Positions 37,301 to 48,460 of a DNA stretch of 64,000 bases are shown here, piece after piece (within the stretch, counting starts at the first letter, position 1; the number at the start of each line of letters is the position of its first letter). A program made the translations under genes and the position numbers. The DNA comes from Gnetum montanum (Eukaryota > Streptophyta > Gnetopsida > Gnetales > Gnetaceae). Below the pieces are notes generated by a model that worked only from the letters and a program-made list of their open reading frames with translations, was not told where the DNA came from and did no database searches. The stretch is from positions 1-64,000 of the forward strand of contig MNCI01010116.1 of assembly GCA_015680685.1 (NCBI GenBank). Reading direction: 5' to 3'.

Positions 37301-38029
37301 GAACTTTCTCTAGTTCATCCATGCCTATGACATAAGTGCATGTCAGGCTCTCAGTAGGTTCTATGCACATTATGTTGCTATCAAAATCAATGATCAGCCA
37401 TTGGGTACCCTCTTGTTTTGTGGTTACTGCATACAAACACCTTTGAATATCTGCCTCTTGTGCACACTACTTGCATGTGGAAATAGATGCTCGTTTCACA
37501 AACTAGAGTTTTTGTACACAATTGCACCCTATATTGTTGTACGCAATGCATGGAACTCACCTCCTCTTAATCTTTCCAAATGTATTTTTTTAGACATCTC
37601 CAAGGAAAGATCTCTCATGCCCATTCTGGCATCAACAATGCTTAGCCATGCCCTTCCCATAATAATTGGAAAGTCCCCCTTACAATTCTCAACCTTGATT
37701 ACTAGGAAATCGACAAGATAAGACCACCCATAGACAGTGGTTATAATGTCTTCAACCAGTCCCAATGGAAAAATGATGGACTGGTCTACCATTTCTAATC
37801 TAATATTACTCTTCTTAAGAGGTAACAAGTTCCAGAAAGTATACATCCCATGAGAAATCAAGTTCACACTGGAACCTGAATTAAGAAGAGCTTTACATGG
37901 TTCATTCTTAGCAATTTGTAAATAGATAAGGGCACTCCTAGGATTAGCTAATTTCTTGGGAAAGTTTCCAACTCGAATCCAATCAAATATATCATGAGTA
38001 AGCATAACAGTATAGATTTTGGGTGGCAT
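34300..38029 (-). pseudogene. RT-5 pol remnant (protease, RT, RNase H, integrase)
   Basis: Minus-strand order: protease with pre-protease (37529-38029), linker (37035-37436), RT (about 36010-36968), RNase H (35744-36004) and integrase (34300-35500). The protease active loop reads LNSGSSVNLIS, with Asn at the catalytic Asp, and the flap and C-terminus are recognisable (IIMGRAWLS). RT has LNMATFKDHF and FLDGYSGYNRI, but its metal site reads FMNDFSTYG, with the first Asp changed to Asn. The integrase keeps the second catalytic Asp (ISDNKTHF) and the Glu (VEMTNSEI), with a stop between them at a former Gln codon. It would copy and insert the element; here it is dead. Confidence 0.85.
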
Positions 38030-40500
38030 TTGGTTTGAAGGGGACTTGATAAAATGGTTTGTAGAGGATGAGATAGGAGTAGGGTGATCAACCGCCTAAG
38101 TCTATGAGGGCTTAGTAGGGCTATTGGGTTGAAAGAATGATCTTTTATGAGCACGAGGTTCCAAACCCTTCGATTGATGAACTAGTTGTAGATTGATGAC
38201 CTTGGTAGTACTACATTATTATGGCTTAGTTGGAAGTTCACCACTGCATGGATGGAGAAGGTAGTAGTTGTGTTGAGGATGAAGGAACAATTGCAAAAAT
38301 AAGAGGAGAATAAGGATAAAATGAGGAATCCCTCATAGGATGTGAAGAATGATCTCTGTAGTATTCAAGAGGATGGTAGTGATGTTGGAAAGGAGAAACA
38401 TGATTAGAAGAGTTATGTGGAGATAGGGGTTGCTAAATGTAATACCCATATGAATTTGGTTTCTTGTAAGGGTACTACTACCTTGGTGGTGGCATCTCCC
38501 ATGACTATGGTTGGTGTCACTATTGATAGTGCTTAGACAATTATGGTGGAGTTCCACATGGATAATGTTTTTGTTGCTGATGGAACTACCTGGGATTACC
38601 TTGAGGATAAGGCAACCTTCTAGGTGCTTACCTTTTGGCTAGTCATGGATTTAGAGCATACACCCTAGACTCTTGTACACGATGAAAAAACATCCTTGAG
38701 GATGTTCATATTGGCAAATTTCACAACCACCATCATCTTCTAATTTAGTTTACGCAACTTCATCTACTATAGCAACCTTGCCCTTACCCCTTTGGTAGCA
38801 CGTTTAGCTTCTTTTCACCTCCTATTGTTGCAATCACTACCCTGCTCTCTTGATTCTTCAATGATTTTTAGAGAGTTTGGAATTTTTCATTCAAAAAATC
38901 CCACATTTTATCCACCTTAGTCAAAATTTCAAACATTGATTTTTGAATCAACAAGGTCTTTTTGTTTACCACCTCATCAAGTGGTGATTCTTCCTCATTA
39001 TCACAAAATCAAACTTCCTTTTTTTTTATGGAAGGATCCCTATTATATTCCTCTACACTTTTGTGTTTCCTCAACTCTCCTTCTTTTCTTGTTACCTACT
39101 TAATTAGCCTTTAGATCTAAGGGGCTCTAAGTTCAGATAGTTCCCCTTAGACATAGACCCCAAGAGTTTTCCTTGTTTTTTATCTCAGTCCATCTATGAT
39201 ATGGCGAAGTTGTTCCCACTAAGAATAACCATGGCTAGGCCATTAGTGTATGAGAGAATAGTATCTGCCCATGGTGGTTTCCAAAGGTTCATGGTTTCGT
39301 TACTTCCATTCTTGGATCTACCTTCCCAAATTAGACACTTTAGAGTACATTTGATACTTATTGTTAAATAGCTCTAACATTGTACTCCACCTGTGGATGG
39401 ATTCTGGCTCCAAGAACCAGTACTAGCTTTCTTCTTCCTTGATGAGTGTCTTGGGAAATAACTTTAGTCTTTACTAATCATTTTCAATATTTTGTAAGGT
39501 ACATGCATCATGAAAAGCTTAAAGATGTGTTTGTGGATCAAAGTTATATTCCCCTTCAAATCTAGGAATATTGTTCATATCAAGTCATTTGATCTGACTA
39601 TCTTTCACATGCTTGGTTAGAACTTTTATAGCCTATACAATATTTAGCATGCTTCAAGTTGCTAGCAAAGGCTCATCAACATCATTATTTCGATGATGTT
39701 AATGATGTCCTTTGCTACCCCTTCAATCATGGTGGGCCTAGCAATCATCATTATTATCTCACTCTTCACCTCCATCACAATCATCCTTTTTATGGCATTT
39801 GTCAAAACCAGAAGAGGAAGAAAAATATGTAGATGAAGAGGGAAAAGAGGGAGGAGGACTATTACCATCATGGTGTCTGCCAACTTCTCTTCAGTTTTCA
39901 TGACCATGTTCATTAGTTTTCTTATCCTCTTAACGCTTTACTAAGCCCCTGCCTTGGCTACCATTTTTACCCAAACCTGGATTGTTAATAGTGGAGTGTA
40001 GATTTAGGGCCCCACCCCCATCACCAGTAACAAGGGGTGGAGAATCTTCATGTTGATAACTCCCAAAAGGAGGATCCTCATTGTCATTTTTTTTAAGCAT
40101 GAACAAGGGATTAGTGAACTATTTTTCCTTCATAAACTCATAGTGCTTCTCCTAGTATCGATCTCTCCTGCATTATGTTTCAGTGGGATAGTAGTCCTGG
40201 TAGTCATAATCATGCACAACATAACCTCTTAAGAGATTGAAGTAGCATCAAGGGCACATATCAATTGAGAGGCATTATAATGTTGCCTTCCATATCACAC
40301 CATCACAGTCATTCATCCTATGTGGGATGAAGGTGAAGCCAGGCACATACTCATCTGGATGAGTATACACCACCTTGCATTCTTGAGGGACTGGTAGTTT
40401 AGTATCATCATGCCTATGAGAAAAAGAAATTTAGCAATACAAATAGGATATCAATGTGTATGTGTGTGTGTGTGATTATATTATTTGTGAGAATGATTTT
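38030..40500 (-). pseudogene. RT-5 gag remnant
   Basis: On the minus strand the N-terminal part at 40300-40410 shows VVYTHPDEYVPGFTFIPHRM, also present in RT-7, so the autonomous relatives have an N-terminal gag domain lacking in RT-4. A basic His/Arg/Asp-rich segment follows (39660-39913). The gag core is at about 39200-39560. Then come a helical segment, a zinc-knuckle-like region near 38700-38760 and a Pro/Tyr-rich tail to 38030. There are many stops and frameshifts. Confidence 0.65.
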
Positions 40501-40572
40501 GACCTTAAGGTTTGTGCAACAATGTTAATGATGTTTACTAAACCTAGATAGTGCACATTTCAACAAAAAGAG

Positions 40573-40590
40573 TCCCTAGCAATGACACCA
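40573..40590 (-). other. Primer binding site of RT-5 (decayed)
   Basis: Inside the 5' LTR the minus strand reads TGGTGTCATTGCTAGGGA. Compared with the RT-4 site, nearly all differences are C-to-T or G-to-A. Same tRNA type as in the relatives. Confidence 0.55.
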
Positions 40591-40591
40591 A

Positions 40592-41551
40592 TGATGAGTA
40601 GTTGAGGTACCCCTATGCCCAACCATATGAATTGCGAAGCATTCACGTGCGATCCAATCAAATTATGTGGACTCTATGTCTTTCAATACACTAGTCTTCT
40701 AGGAAGTGAACTTTGTCCTAACAATCATTCATTGTCTTCTTAATTATACTTGTGATGCACAAAGGTATGGTTAAGTGTAACCGAGACATCTGATTTTTAT
40801 TATTTTATGTTTTATTTTCCTAGTGCTTGAAATAGAGAAATGAAGGAATTTAATAACTAATTTAACTTAACTAATTAACTAGTCTCTAACTAGTCCTAAC
40901 ACAAGCATCTGATCCCACTTTTTGTACATGTACTGAACCCACGTATCCACTACTGGGATTACCAAATGCTATGCTACTAAGCAAACCAAGCAATAACGCT
41001 ACTAGGATTACCAAGCAAATACATGTTTATGATCGAAGCAATCATACTTATGTGTTTAATCTATTTAGATTAATTAATTAACTAATCACTTCAAGTCTAA
41101 TTTAGCTTAATTAATTGCAAAATTAATGAAAATGATAAATGCATAAATGAATCATTAATCTATTTCAAGTGCTGCAAGGTTTGATCAAAAGGCTTACCTT
41201 TATTACCATTCACATTGGTGTGTTCAAGTACAATAGTGCTTAAATAAAGATCCGTACACTTTTTGACTCTTGCCACAAGCACTCACAGAAATATTCTAAC
41301 TCTCAAATGACAAAACTATAAAAGCTCTACTACAACTATCATAAGACATGCATAAACATGGCTAGTGAGCGTGTATTTATAGACTTTATTCTAGAGCTAC
41401 ATTGACGGGGCCCCATAGACACAACAAACACTATGTCGACACAGCCCCGTCAATAAGGTAGCACCACGTAGACAGGGCCATGTTGATAAGGCCTTGTTGA
41501 CAAGGCCACGTCAACAAGGGCCCATTGATGCAACACAATGATGATTCATCA
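40592..41551 (-). repeat. 5' LTR of RT-5
   Basis: 960 bp, TGATGAGTAGTTGAGG to GATTCATCA, matching 28201-29132. TATTTATA at 41374-41381 is the minus-strand TATA box. Upstream on the minus strand (41400-41530) lies a row of GGCCACGTCAACAAGG-like blocks. The target duplication CTTGT follows at 41552. Confidence 0.9.
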
Positions 41552-41556
41552 CTTGT

Positions 41557-43208
41557 GGATAAGGTAACCTCCTAGGTATTTGCTATTTTGCTAGTTTTGG
41601 ATTTAGAGCATACACCTTGGATTTTTGCAAGTGTGATACAATAGGACAACATTCCTTGAGATCTTCATATTGACATATGTCATACTCGTCATCATCTAAC
41701 TCAAAACTTGCAACCTCCTCAACTACTACAACCTTGTCCTTAGCCTTATAATGGTCACGTTCAACCTCCTTTTTCTTTCTTCCTTCACAACCACTACCTC
41801 CTTGGTCTCTATTCTCTTTTGTGATTTTTAGAGCAATTTGAAATTTTTCATCCAAGAAGTCTAACATTTTATCAACCTTAGTTGATATTTTAGAGATAGA
41901 TTTTTGTATTAGCAAGGTTTTCCTTTGCACCACTTCATCAAGTGGTGCCTCCTCCTCATTATCATAGAAACAAACCTCCCTCTTGTGGAGAAATGGATCC
42001 CTGTTATACCCCTCCATACTTTCTCATTTTTTCAAGTCACCCTCTTCCTTAGCTACTTACTTGATAAGCCTTTGGATCTGACGGACCCTTAGCTCAGACA
42101 ACCTCCCTTGGGCATAGACCCCAAGAGTTCTCCTCATTTTAGTTTAGAGCCCATATATGATCTAGCATAGTTAACTCCTTTGAGAATAGTCATGGCTTGG
42201 GCATCAATGCAATAAGTAATACCTACCAATGACTGCATTGAAGGATTCATGAGTATCCTGTTTCCATCCTTCGATTTTCTGTCTCAAGTTAGACACTTTG
42301 GAATATGTCTAATACTTATTGTTAAATAATTCAAGCATTGTACTTTATCTTGGAATATATTTTGATTCCAAGGACCAGTATGAACTTTCTACTTCCTTGA
42401 TGAGTGTTTTTGGGAAATAGTTTTAGCTTTTTCCAATCATTCTCCACACTCTATAAGCCATAGGCATCATGAAAGGCTTGCAATTGATTTTGAAGATTTG
42501 AATAATATCCCCCTTTGAACTTGGAGACATTATTCATATCCAACTATTTGATTCGACTATCCTTCATGTGCTTAGTTGATATTCTTATAGCCTATGTAAT
42601 GTTTAGCATGTTTTTGATTGTTAGCAGGGGCTCATCATAGTCATAGCGCTCTCAATGATCCCTATCATGGCCATGATGCCTATGATGACTCCTACTATCC
42701 CTCCTTTCTTTGTTCTAATCATCTCCTCATTGCTCATGCCCATGGTCCTTGTCATTATAGTGGGATTTTTAATCATCCCCATCCTACCGTTCACCTCCAT
42801 CATGGTTCTTACTATAGGAACAAGTGGGTAGGGCCCCATTTGCCTTTAGTGCCTTCATATTAGGTTTCCATTTTCAATCTTTTTTTCTATGCTTTTGTGG
42901 GATGATAATCTTGATAAGCATGATCTTATAATTTGTACTTTGAATTGAGTCTTGTAATGCCTAGTGTGATAAGATTATTCAATAGCATTGCAAGAACATA
43001 TTAGTCAAGAAGCAACACGATGTTGTCCTCCATGTCCCTCCATCGTAGTTGCTCATCCTAATGTAGGATGAAGGTGAAGTTTGTAGTGTAGGCATTTGGA
43101 TGAGTATAGACCACCTTAAATTATTGGCGCACTATTGTCCTATGGTCTTCCTATCTTTGTTGATTGGAATCACTTACAAACGGTGGCACAAAGTCTTCCT
43201 TGCAAGAG
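41557..43208 (-). pseudogene. RT-3 gag, right of the RT-5 insertion
   Basis: Minus-strand pieces: 41583-42017 encodes DPFLHKREVCFYDNEEE, an amphipathic helical part with KISTKVDKMLDFLDEKF, an acidic stretch and a knuckle-like CQYEDLKECCP. The gag core lies at about 42120-42560 and a His/Asp-rich tract at 42620-42860. The Y-THPDEY-type N-terminus follows near 43070-43110, where the plus strand reads ATTTGGATGAGTATAGACC. It is joined to 28200 across RT-5. Stops are frequent. Confidence 0.65.
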
Positions 43209-44102
43209 TGATGAGTCATCTTTTGGTAGGGCTTCTATATCGGGTATCTAATATTGGAGACGTGTTATCAAGTATTCGATATCGAGGCATAACCTCCAAT
43301 GTCAAGGATCCAATATCACCTCATCTATGCTAGCCTATAAATACAACATTTGGGTGCATAGTTTTGATATATAGACATAGAGAAGGGAATAGATAGGTAG
43401 TCTAAAAGTAACAAAATTTTGTTAGTTTGTTTCCAGTGCATGTCAGTAATGTGATGTTAAGTTATTGTACAACATCCTTATTCGAATGTGACATACTTGG
43501 ACACATTACATGCTTGATAATAAAGATTGAGATTACTTCCATCATTATAGTATCCACTTAGCTTTATTATTGTTAATTACTTAAATGCTTATTGTTTTCC
43601 TTAGTTAATGTTTATCATTTATTGCTCTTTATTATTTTTTTCATTGAGCAAAATGAGTACAACTAATCATGGGCACTTAAGTGTAATTACTTAGTAACCT
43701 AGTAGTGTTATCATTTGGTACGCCCAGTAATGGTACGCATGGTAATCTCAACAATAGTTACACAAAGTATAAAGGCATGTATGGAAGGTTAGGAACTAAT
43801 ACTTATCGCACGTAGGTTAGTTTAGACTTTACTTTCTGTTGTTAATTAAATTAAATAATTAATTTCTCTATTATCATTAGGAGTAACATAAGGCCACAAT
43901 AACATCAATTATCAAATGCCTCACTTTGGACTAAATTATACATGACAAAGCTACCACTAGTCCAAGTGGGAAGACAATGAACTATGATCAAGACATAATG
44001 ATCTAGATGCAACAACTAGTCCCATCCATGGAATTTGATTGAATCATGCATGGATGCTTGTGATTCGTATGGTTGAGCATAAGGGGTACCCATTGCTCAT
44101 TA
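43209..44102 (+). repeat. RT-6: solo LTR inserted in RT-3 gag
   Basis: Runs from TGATGAGTCATC at 43209 to GCTCATTA at 44102 (894 bp), with flanks AAGAG on the left and GAGAG on the right, a five-base duplication with one A/G change. It is related to the RT-4 LTR in its right half (CACTTTGGACTAAATTATAC, GGGGTACCCATTGCTCAT). TATAAATA is at 43336-43343. U3 has repeated TATCGGGTATCTAATAT and ATTCGATATCGAGG blocks. No internal region remains, so the element was lost by LTR-LTR recombination. Confidence 0.8.
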
Positions 44103-44265
44103 GAGAGGAAGCCATATCAGTGATTGAGAAAAATAGTATGCTTTTATTATTTTCTTTGTTTTTAATGATGTTAACGTTAAGTTTCTTCACAACATTTATG
44201 AATGATTTCACCATCTCTTCTAGGTAGTGTACTTAGCTAACTAAAATCCCTAGCAATGGTGCCAA
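44103..44265 (-). other. RT-3 leader and primer binding site
   Basis: Noncoding leader between gag and the 5' LTR. At 44248-44264 the minus strand reads TGGCACCATTGCTAGGG, a primer site of the same type as in RT-4 and RT-5, one base from the LTR end. Confidence 0.6.
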
Positions 44266-44697
44266 TGATAAGTGGCAGGTACCCCCTACTTCCAACCATA
44301 TGAATCACAAGTGTTCACTAGCGATCTGGTCAAATTCCATGGACTTTAGCTCTCTAAATGCCAATAGTAAAAATAGTGACTTAAGGATGCGATTGTTGTC
44401 TTCCTAGCTACACTTTTGTAAGCACAAGCGTATGGTTAAGTGTAGCCAAGGCACATGATTTGTATTAATTTTATATTTTTATATGAATTAATCTAAGTGT
44501 AAGATAAAGTAATTGATTAAGAATTAAGCTAAATAATTACCTAATGTCTTAGCCTATTTCCTAGTATAAGTATTTGGTCCCACATTTCGTACACATCCTA
44601 AACACATTACAATGCTACTGGGTTACCAAGTGATAACACTACTGGGATTACCAAGCATTAATGTTATGCTCAAGGTGGTCGTACTTATGTGTATTAA
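44266..44697 (-). repeat. RT-3 5' LTR, inner part (split by RT-7)
   Basis: Starts TGATAAGTGGCAGG and aligns with 13680-14110 of the 3' LTR up to GTGTATTAA, where RT-7 is inserted. The last five bases (44693-44697, ATTAA) are the target duplication. The LTR resumes at 54358. Confidence 0.85.
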
Positions 44698-45297
44698 TGA
44701 TGGGACACAATATTGCATGAGCCGCGATATCGCGGTGCACCGTCATATCTATAAATAAGAGGCGGCTCTCCCTTGTTTCCTCATCCTAGGCTAGATAGTA
44801 GGGAAACTCTAGAAGATTGATCACTCCAGAGATAGAATATTTTCCATGTGCCCGCAGTAGGAGTCCTAAAGTGAACGGATCTTTATTCGAGCAAACATTG
44901 TACCTGAACACAAGTTTGTGTACGGCAATAAAGACGAGCTTCTTGGATAAACCTTGCAGTGCATGGAATAGGATTTTATTACTATTATTTATTACCTGTT
45001 ATTTATTGCTTTCTCTCTCAACCCTTCTCTCCTAGTTAAGTGCCTCAGTACGGCCGCTTCGAGCACGTGCGTTACGTGTGGTGATCCCAGCAACAATTAG
45101 TGTTTGGTAGCCATGGTTGCAACGGTTCAAGGTATGTACGGTAAGTGGGAATGGATGCTGACACTAGGTTAATTTAGACTTAGTTCATTAGTTAGAGTTA
45201 GTAATTAGTTTCTCAACCCTTCACCTTGTTAGCATAGGAGACAAAAACATAAAAAGCTATAAAAATCATATACCTCAGACTTACTTAACCATACACC
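44698..45297 (+). repeat. 5' LTR of RT-7 (right end in gap)
   Basis: Matches 53624-54196 of the 3' LTR closely. TATAAATA is at 44750-44757. U3 carries one intact palindrome CGCGATATCGCG and one decayed copy (CACAATATTGC). By comparison with the 729-bp 3' LTR about 156 bp, plus the primer site, fall in the gap. Confidence 0.9.
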
Positions 45298-45564
45298 NNN
45301 NNNNNNNNNNNNNNNNNNNNNNNNNNNNNNNNNNNNNNNNNNNNNNNNNNNNNNNNNNNNNNNNNNNNNNNNNNNNNNNNNNNNNNNNNNNNNNNNNNNN
45401 NNNNNNNNNNNNNNNNNNNNNNNNNNNNNNNNNNNNNNNNNNNNNNNNNNNNNNNNNNNNNNNNNNNNNNNNNNNNNNNNNNNNNNNNNNNNNNNNNNNN
45501 NNNNNNNNNNNNNNNNNNNNNNNNNNNNNNNNNNNNNNNNNNNNNNNNNNNNNNNNNNNNNNNN
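45298..45564. other. Assembly gap (267 N)
   Basis: Run of N that hides the end of the RT-7 5' LTR, its primer binding site and the true gag start. Confidence 0.99.
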
Positions 45565-47445
45565 GCCAAGTCCTCAACAATATAGGTTGACATATACTCA
45601 TCCCGATGAGTATATCCCCAACTTTACTTTTATCCTCCATCAAGATGAACAGATGCGCTGGAGAGATTTGCAAGATAACATAGTGTTACCTCTGGAACGT
45701 GCAGTCCCCAACATGCTTCTCCATGCTCTGGCACAAATTGGCATGACACAGCTTTACGCTGAATACATTGCATCAGATTTTGACTTAAGGGATTACCATC
45801 CCATAGCCGCACAATGTATGAGGGACTCAAGGCAAGAGAACCAACATACCCTATTGAAGGGCAAAGGCCCGCACGTACTTAGCGAAATAAGAGATGATGA
45901 ACCCATTATAACGGGTTCTCTATCAAATGATGTTCCTCCTAATGATGGTGAGGAGGTTGGGTATCAAAACCTACGATCAACGATACATAACACTGGTTCT
46001 GTCCCCTGTGAATACCAACTATTCATAGAGGGAACAACAACTCATGATAAGGACATGCACTTAGATCGTCACCACGATTAGGGCGGTAGTAACCGAAGAG
46101 AAGGCAAGAAGCATTACCATGATGATGGTTCCCCTTCTTCTTCTCCTTCATCTCATCACACACCCTCTCCCTCCACATCTGGGCACAGCCATCACGAGCA
46201 CAACAGTGAGGATAGAGGTAGGAAAAATGAGAGACCTCAACGAGAGAGTCAAGAGAGAGGACAAGGGCATGAACGAAGGAAAAGTAGGGAACAACGAAGA
46301 CATCATAGACGTCATGAAAGAGATGATCATGATGAGCCCCTACTTACAACCTGAAGTATGCTCGATATAATGGAGGCTATGAGAATACCAACAAGGCATT
46401 TAAAAGATAATCGGATCAAGCACTTAGACATGAATAACATCCCATGCTTTGAAGGAGGATACAACTCAGATCCGTAACATCATTTACAGGCATTCCATGA
46501 TGCCTACGCCTTGAAGAACATAGAAAATGAGTGGCAAAAACTTAAGTTGTTTCTAAGGACACTCATTAAAGAAGTAGAGAGTTGGTACCTGTCCTTAGAA
46601 CTGGAAACCATTAGGAGGTGGAGTACAATGTTAGAACTCTTCAACGATAAATATCAAACGTACTCCAGAGTGTCTAACTTGCATAAGCAAATCCAAGGCT
46701 AGAAGCAAGGAACTCATGAACCCTTAGATGTTGCCATGGCCTACTACTACACATTGTTACATCGTTGCCTAGGCCATGGATACGCTCAACGGGATCAACT
46801 TCGCCACATCTTAGATGGGCTCAGACATGAGATGAGGAGAACCCTTGGGACTTATGCCCAAGGGAGACTATCAGAACTTAGAGCCCATGATGTTCATCAC
46901 TTGTTGGAACAAGTAGCAAAAGAAGAAGGTGAACTACGAAAGAGAGTGCAGAAGAATACAACCATGATCCCTCCCTTCAAAAGAAGCGAGTGAAATTTTG
47001 TGATGAAGAGGATGAGTCACCACTCGAAGAGTTGGTGAACAGAAAAACCTTGCCGATTCAAGAACTAACAATAGAAGTATCGACTAAGATGGATCAATTG
47101 TGGGATTCCTTAGACTCCAGACTTGAAACTGTCTTGAAAATTGTAGAAGAGTCTAAGGAGGAACAAAGTAGTGACAAAGATAAGACAAAGCAGAGAAATT
47201 TAGGCCCTACACATAACAAGGGTAAGGGAAAAATTACTATCTCCGATGAAGTTGTGGATCTAGACACAGATGATGACGGTGGATGTGAGATCTGCCACTA
47301 TGACCATCCTAAGGGATGTTGTCCAATCATCTCACATCTACAAGAGTCTAGGGTGTATGCACTTAACCAAGACTTAATCAACGGCAAACACCTCGAAGGT
47401 TACCTTATCCACAAGGTAACCCAAGGCAATTCCACCAACCACTAA
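45565..47445 (+). pseudogene. RT-7 gag remnant
   Basis: One frame runs from the gap to about 46945 with stops at 46079, 46353, 46475 and 46700. The start is not visible, since the first Met-like codon at 45587 is TTG. It contains YTHPDEYIPNFTFILHQD at the N-terminus, a Ser/Pro and then His/Arg/Glu-rich basic segment (46100-46350), and the gag core at 46430-46700 with HHLQAFHDAYALKNIEN and WSTMLELFNDKYQTYSRV. LRHILDGLRHEMRRTLGTYA follows. A frameshift near 46945 leads into LEELVNRKTLPIQELTIEV and the zinc-knuckle-like CEICHYDHPKGCCP (47284-47325). A second frameshift lies near 47385. Structural protein of the particle in the family. Confidence 0.8.
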
Positions 47446-48460
47446 CGTACTATCCAAATGAAACTCCACCACAAGCCATTGGACAACATCAGCAGTGGCA
47501 ATATCCACAATCATGGGGGATGCCACCACCAACACAACAGTACCCTTACCGGCAACCAGACCTATATGGATATTATGTGTAGCAGCCGATTTCTCCAGGT
47601 GACTCTATGGGTTACATAAACCCTCCACGTTACTACCGAGGTCAGGAGTATGTTAGGACTCCTTCTCCTCTGAGAAATGCTCCATACCCATACTATCCTC
47701 CAAATCCATCTGCATCTCTTACACCGGTAGCTTCACCACCAACCGCTTTAACAAGGCCCAGAGTAATTCCCACTCAACCGCAACAACCCGATATCACAAG
47801 GGCCCCCAATCCTAAATTCTCAATTGGTCCTAACAATCATATGCCAAAAAGACCTTTCTTTAGGACCAACAATCCAACCCAACCCTCGCCTTCACAAGCG
47901 GTTGAACATCTGAACACCTCCATACCAAATAACGTTTCGGGAAATCCTTCAACCGAGAAATTGAGGCCAATGCACATGGTTATGTTAACTCATACCGTTA
48001 CTAACTGGATAAAGGTAGGCCATCTTCCCAAGAAATTCTCTAATCCGAGAAGCCCCCTGATTTATCTCCAAGTCGCTGGGAATGAACCTCATAAGGCTAT
48101 TCTTGACTTAGGCTCCAGGGTCAACTTAATTTCACAAGAATTGTATAAAAACTGGAACTTGCCTCCACTCAAGAAGAGCAATATTCACTTAAAGCTGGCT
48201 GACTAGTCCATCACTATTCCTTTGGGATAGGTTGAGGACATTATCACCATCGTAGGTGGTTGGTCGTACTCGGTTGATTTCCTGGTGATCTAAATAAACA
48301 ATGATAAAGGGGACTTCTCGATAATAATGGGAAGGGCATGGCTGAGCACAGTAGATGCACGCCTAGGAATTCGTAATCTTTCCGTAGAAATATCTAAGAA
48401 AATACCTTTGGAAAGATTGAGAAGAAGAAAGTTCCATGCATCACATATAGTGACACAAGG
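47446..48460 (+). pseudogene. RT-7 gag tail and protease remnant
   Basis: Pro/Tyr/Gln-rich gag tail (PPRYYRG and YPYYPPNPS, 47607-47750; a stop at 47580 replaces a Gln codon), then the aspartic protease at about 47960-48400. The active loop reads AILDLGSRVNLIS: the Asp is present but the next residue is Leu rather than Ser or Thr. The C-terminal part has FSIIMGRAWLSTVDARLGI. Stops occur at 48204, 48228 and 48291. A frame change near 48460 separates it from RT. In the family it cleaves the polyprotein. Confidence 0.75.

Larger units (their letters stand above)
28201..41551 (-). mobile_element. RT-5: complete Tat/Athila-type Ty3/gypsy element, 13.35 kb
   Basis: Bounded by TGATGAG at 28201 and CATCA at 41551, with perfect five-base duplications CTTGT at 28196-28200 and 41552-41556. 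Outside these, RT-3 gag reads straight on. On the minus strand: 5' LTR (40592-41551), primer site (about 40573-40590), gag (38030-40500), protease-RT-RNase H-integrase (34300-38029), spacer (32286-34300), 3' ORF (29369-32210), polypurine tract (29133-29145) and 3' LTR (28201-29132). All frames carry stops. Its LTRs differ at many positions, so it is old, but it is younger than RT-3, which it interrupts. Confidence 0.9.

Noticed and set aside
45281-45673. Open frames across the second gap on the minus strand
   Set aside because: They are made of N and oppose the RT-7 LTR and gag direction.
45587-46081. A separate plus-strand gene starting at 45587
   Set aside because: The first codon is TTG, the frame comes out of the gap, and the same motif (Y-THPDEY) occurs in RT-5 gag, so it is the gag N-terminal part.
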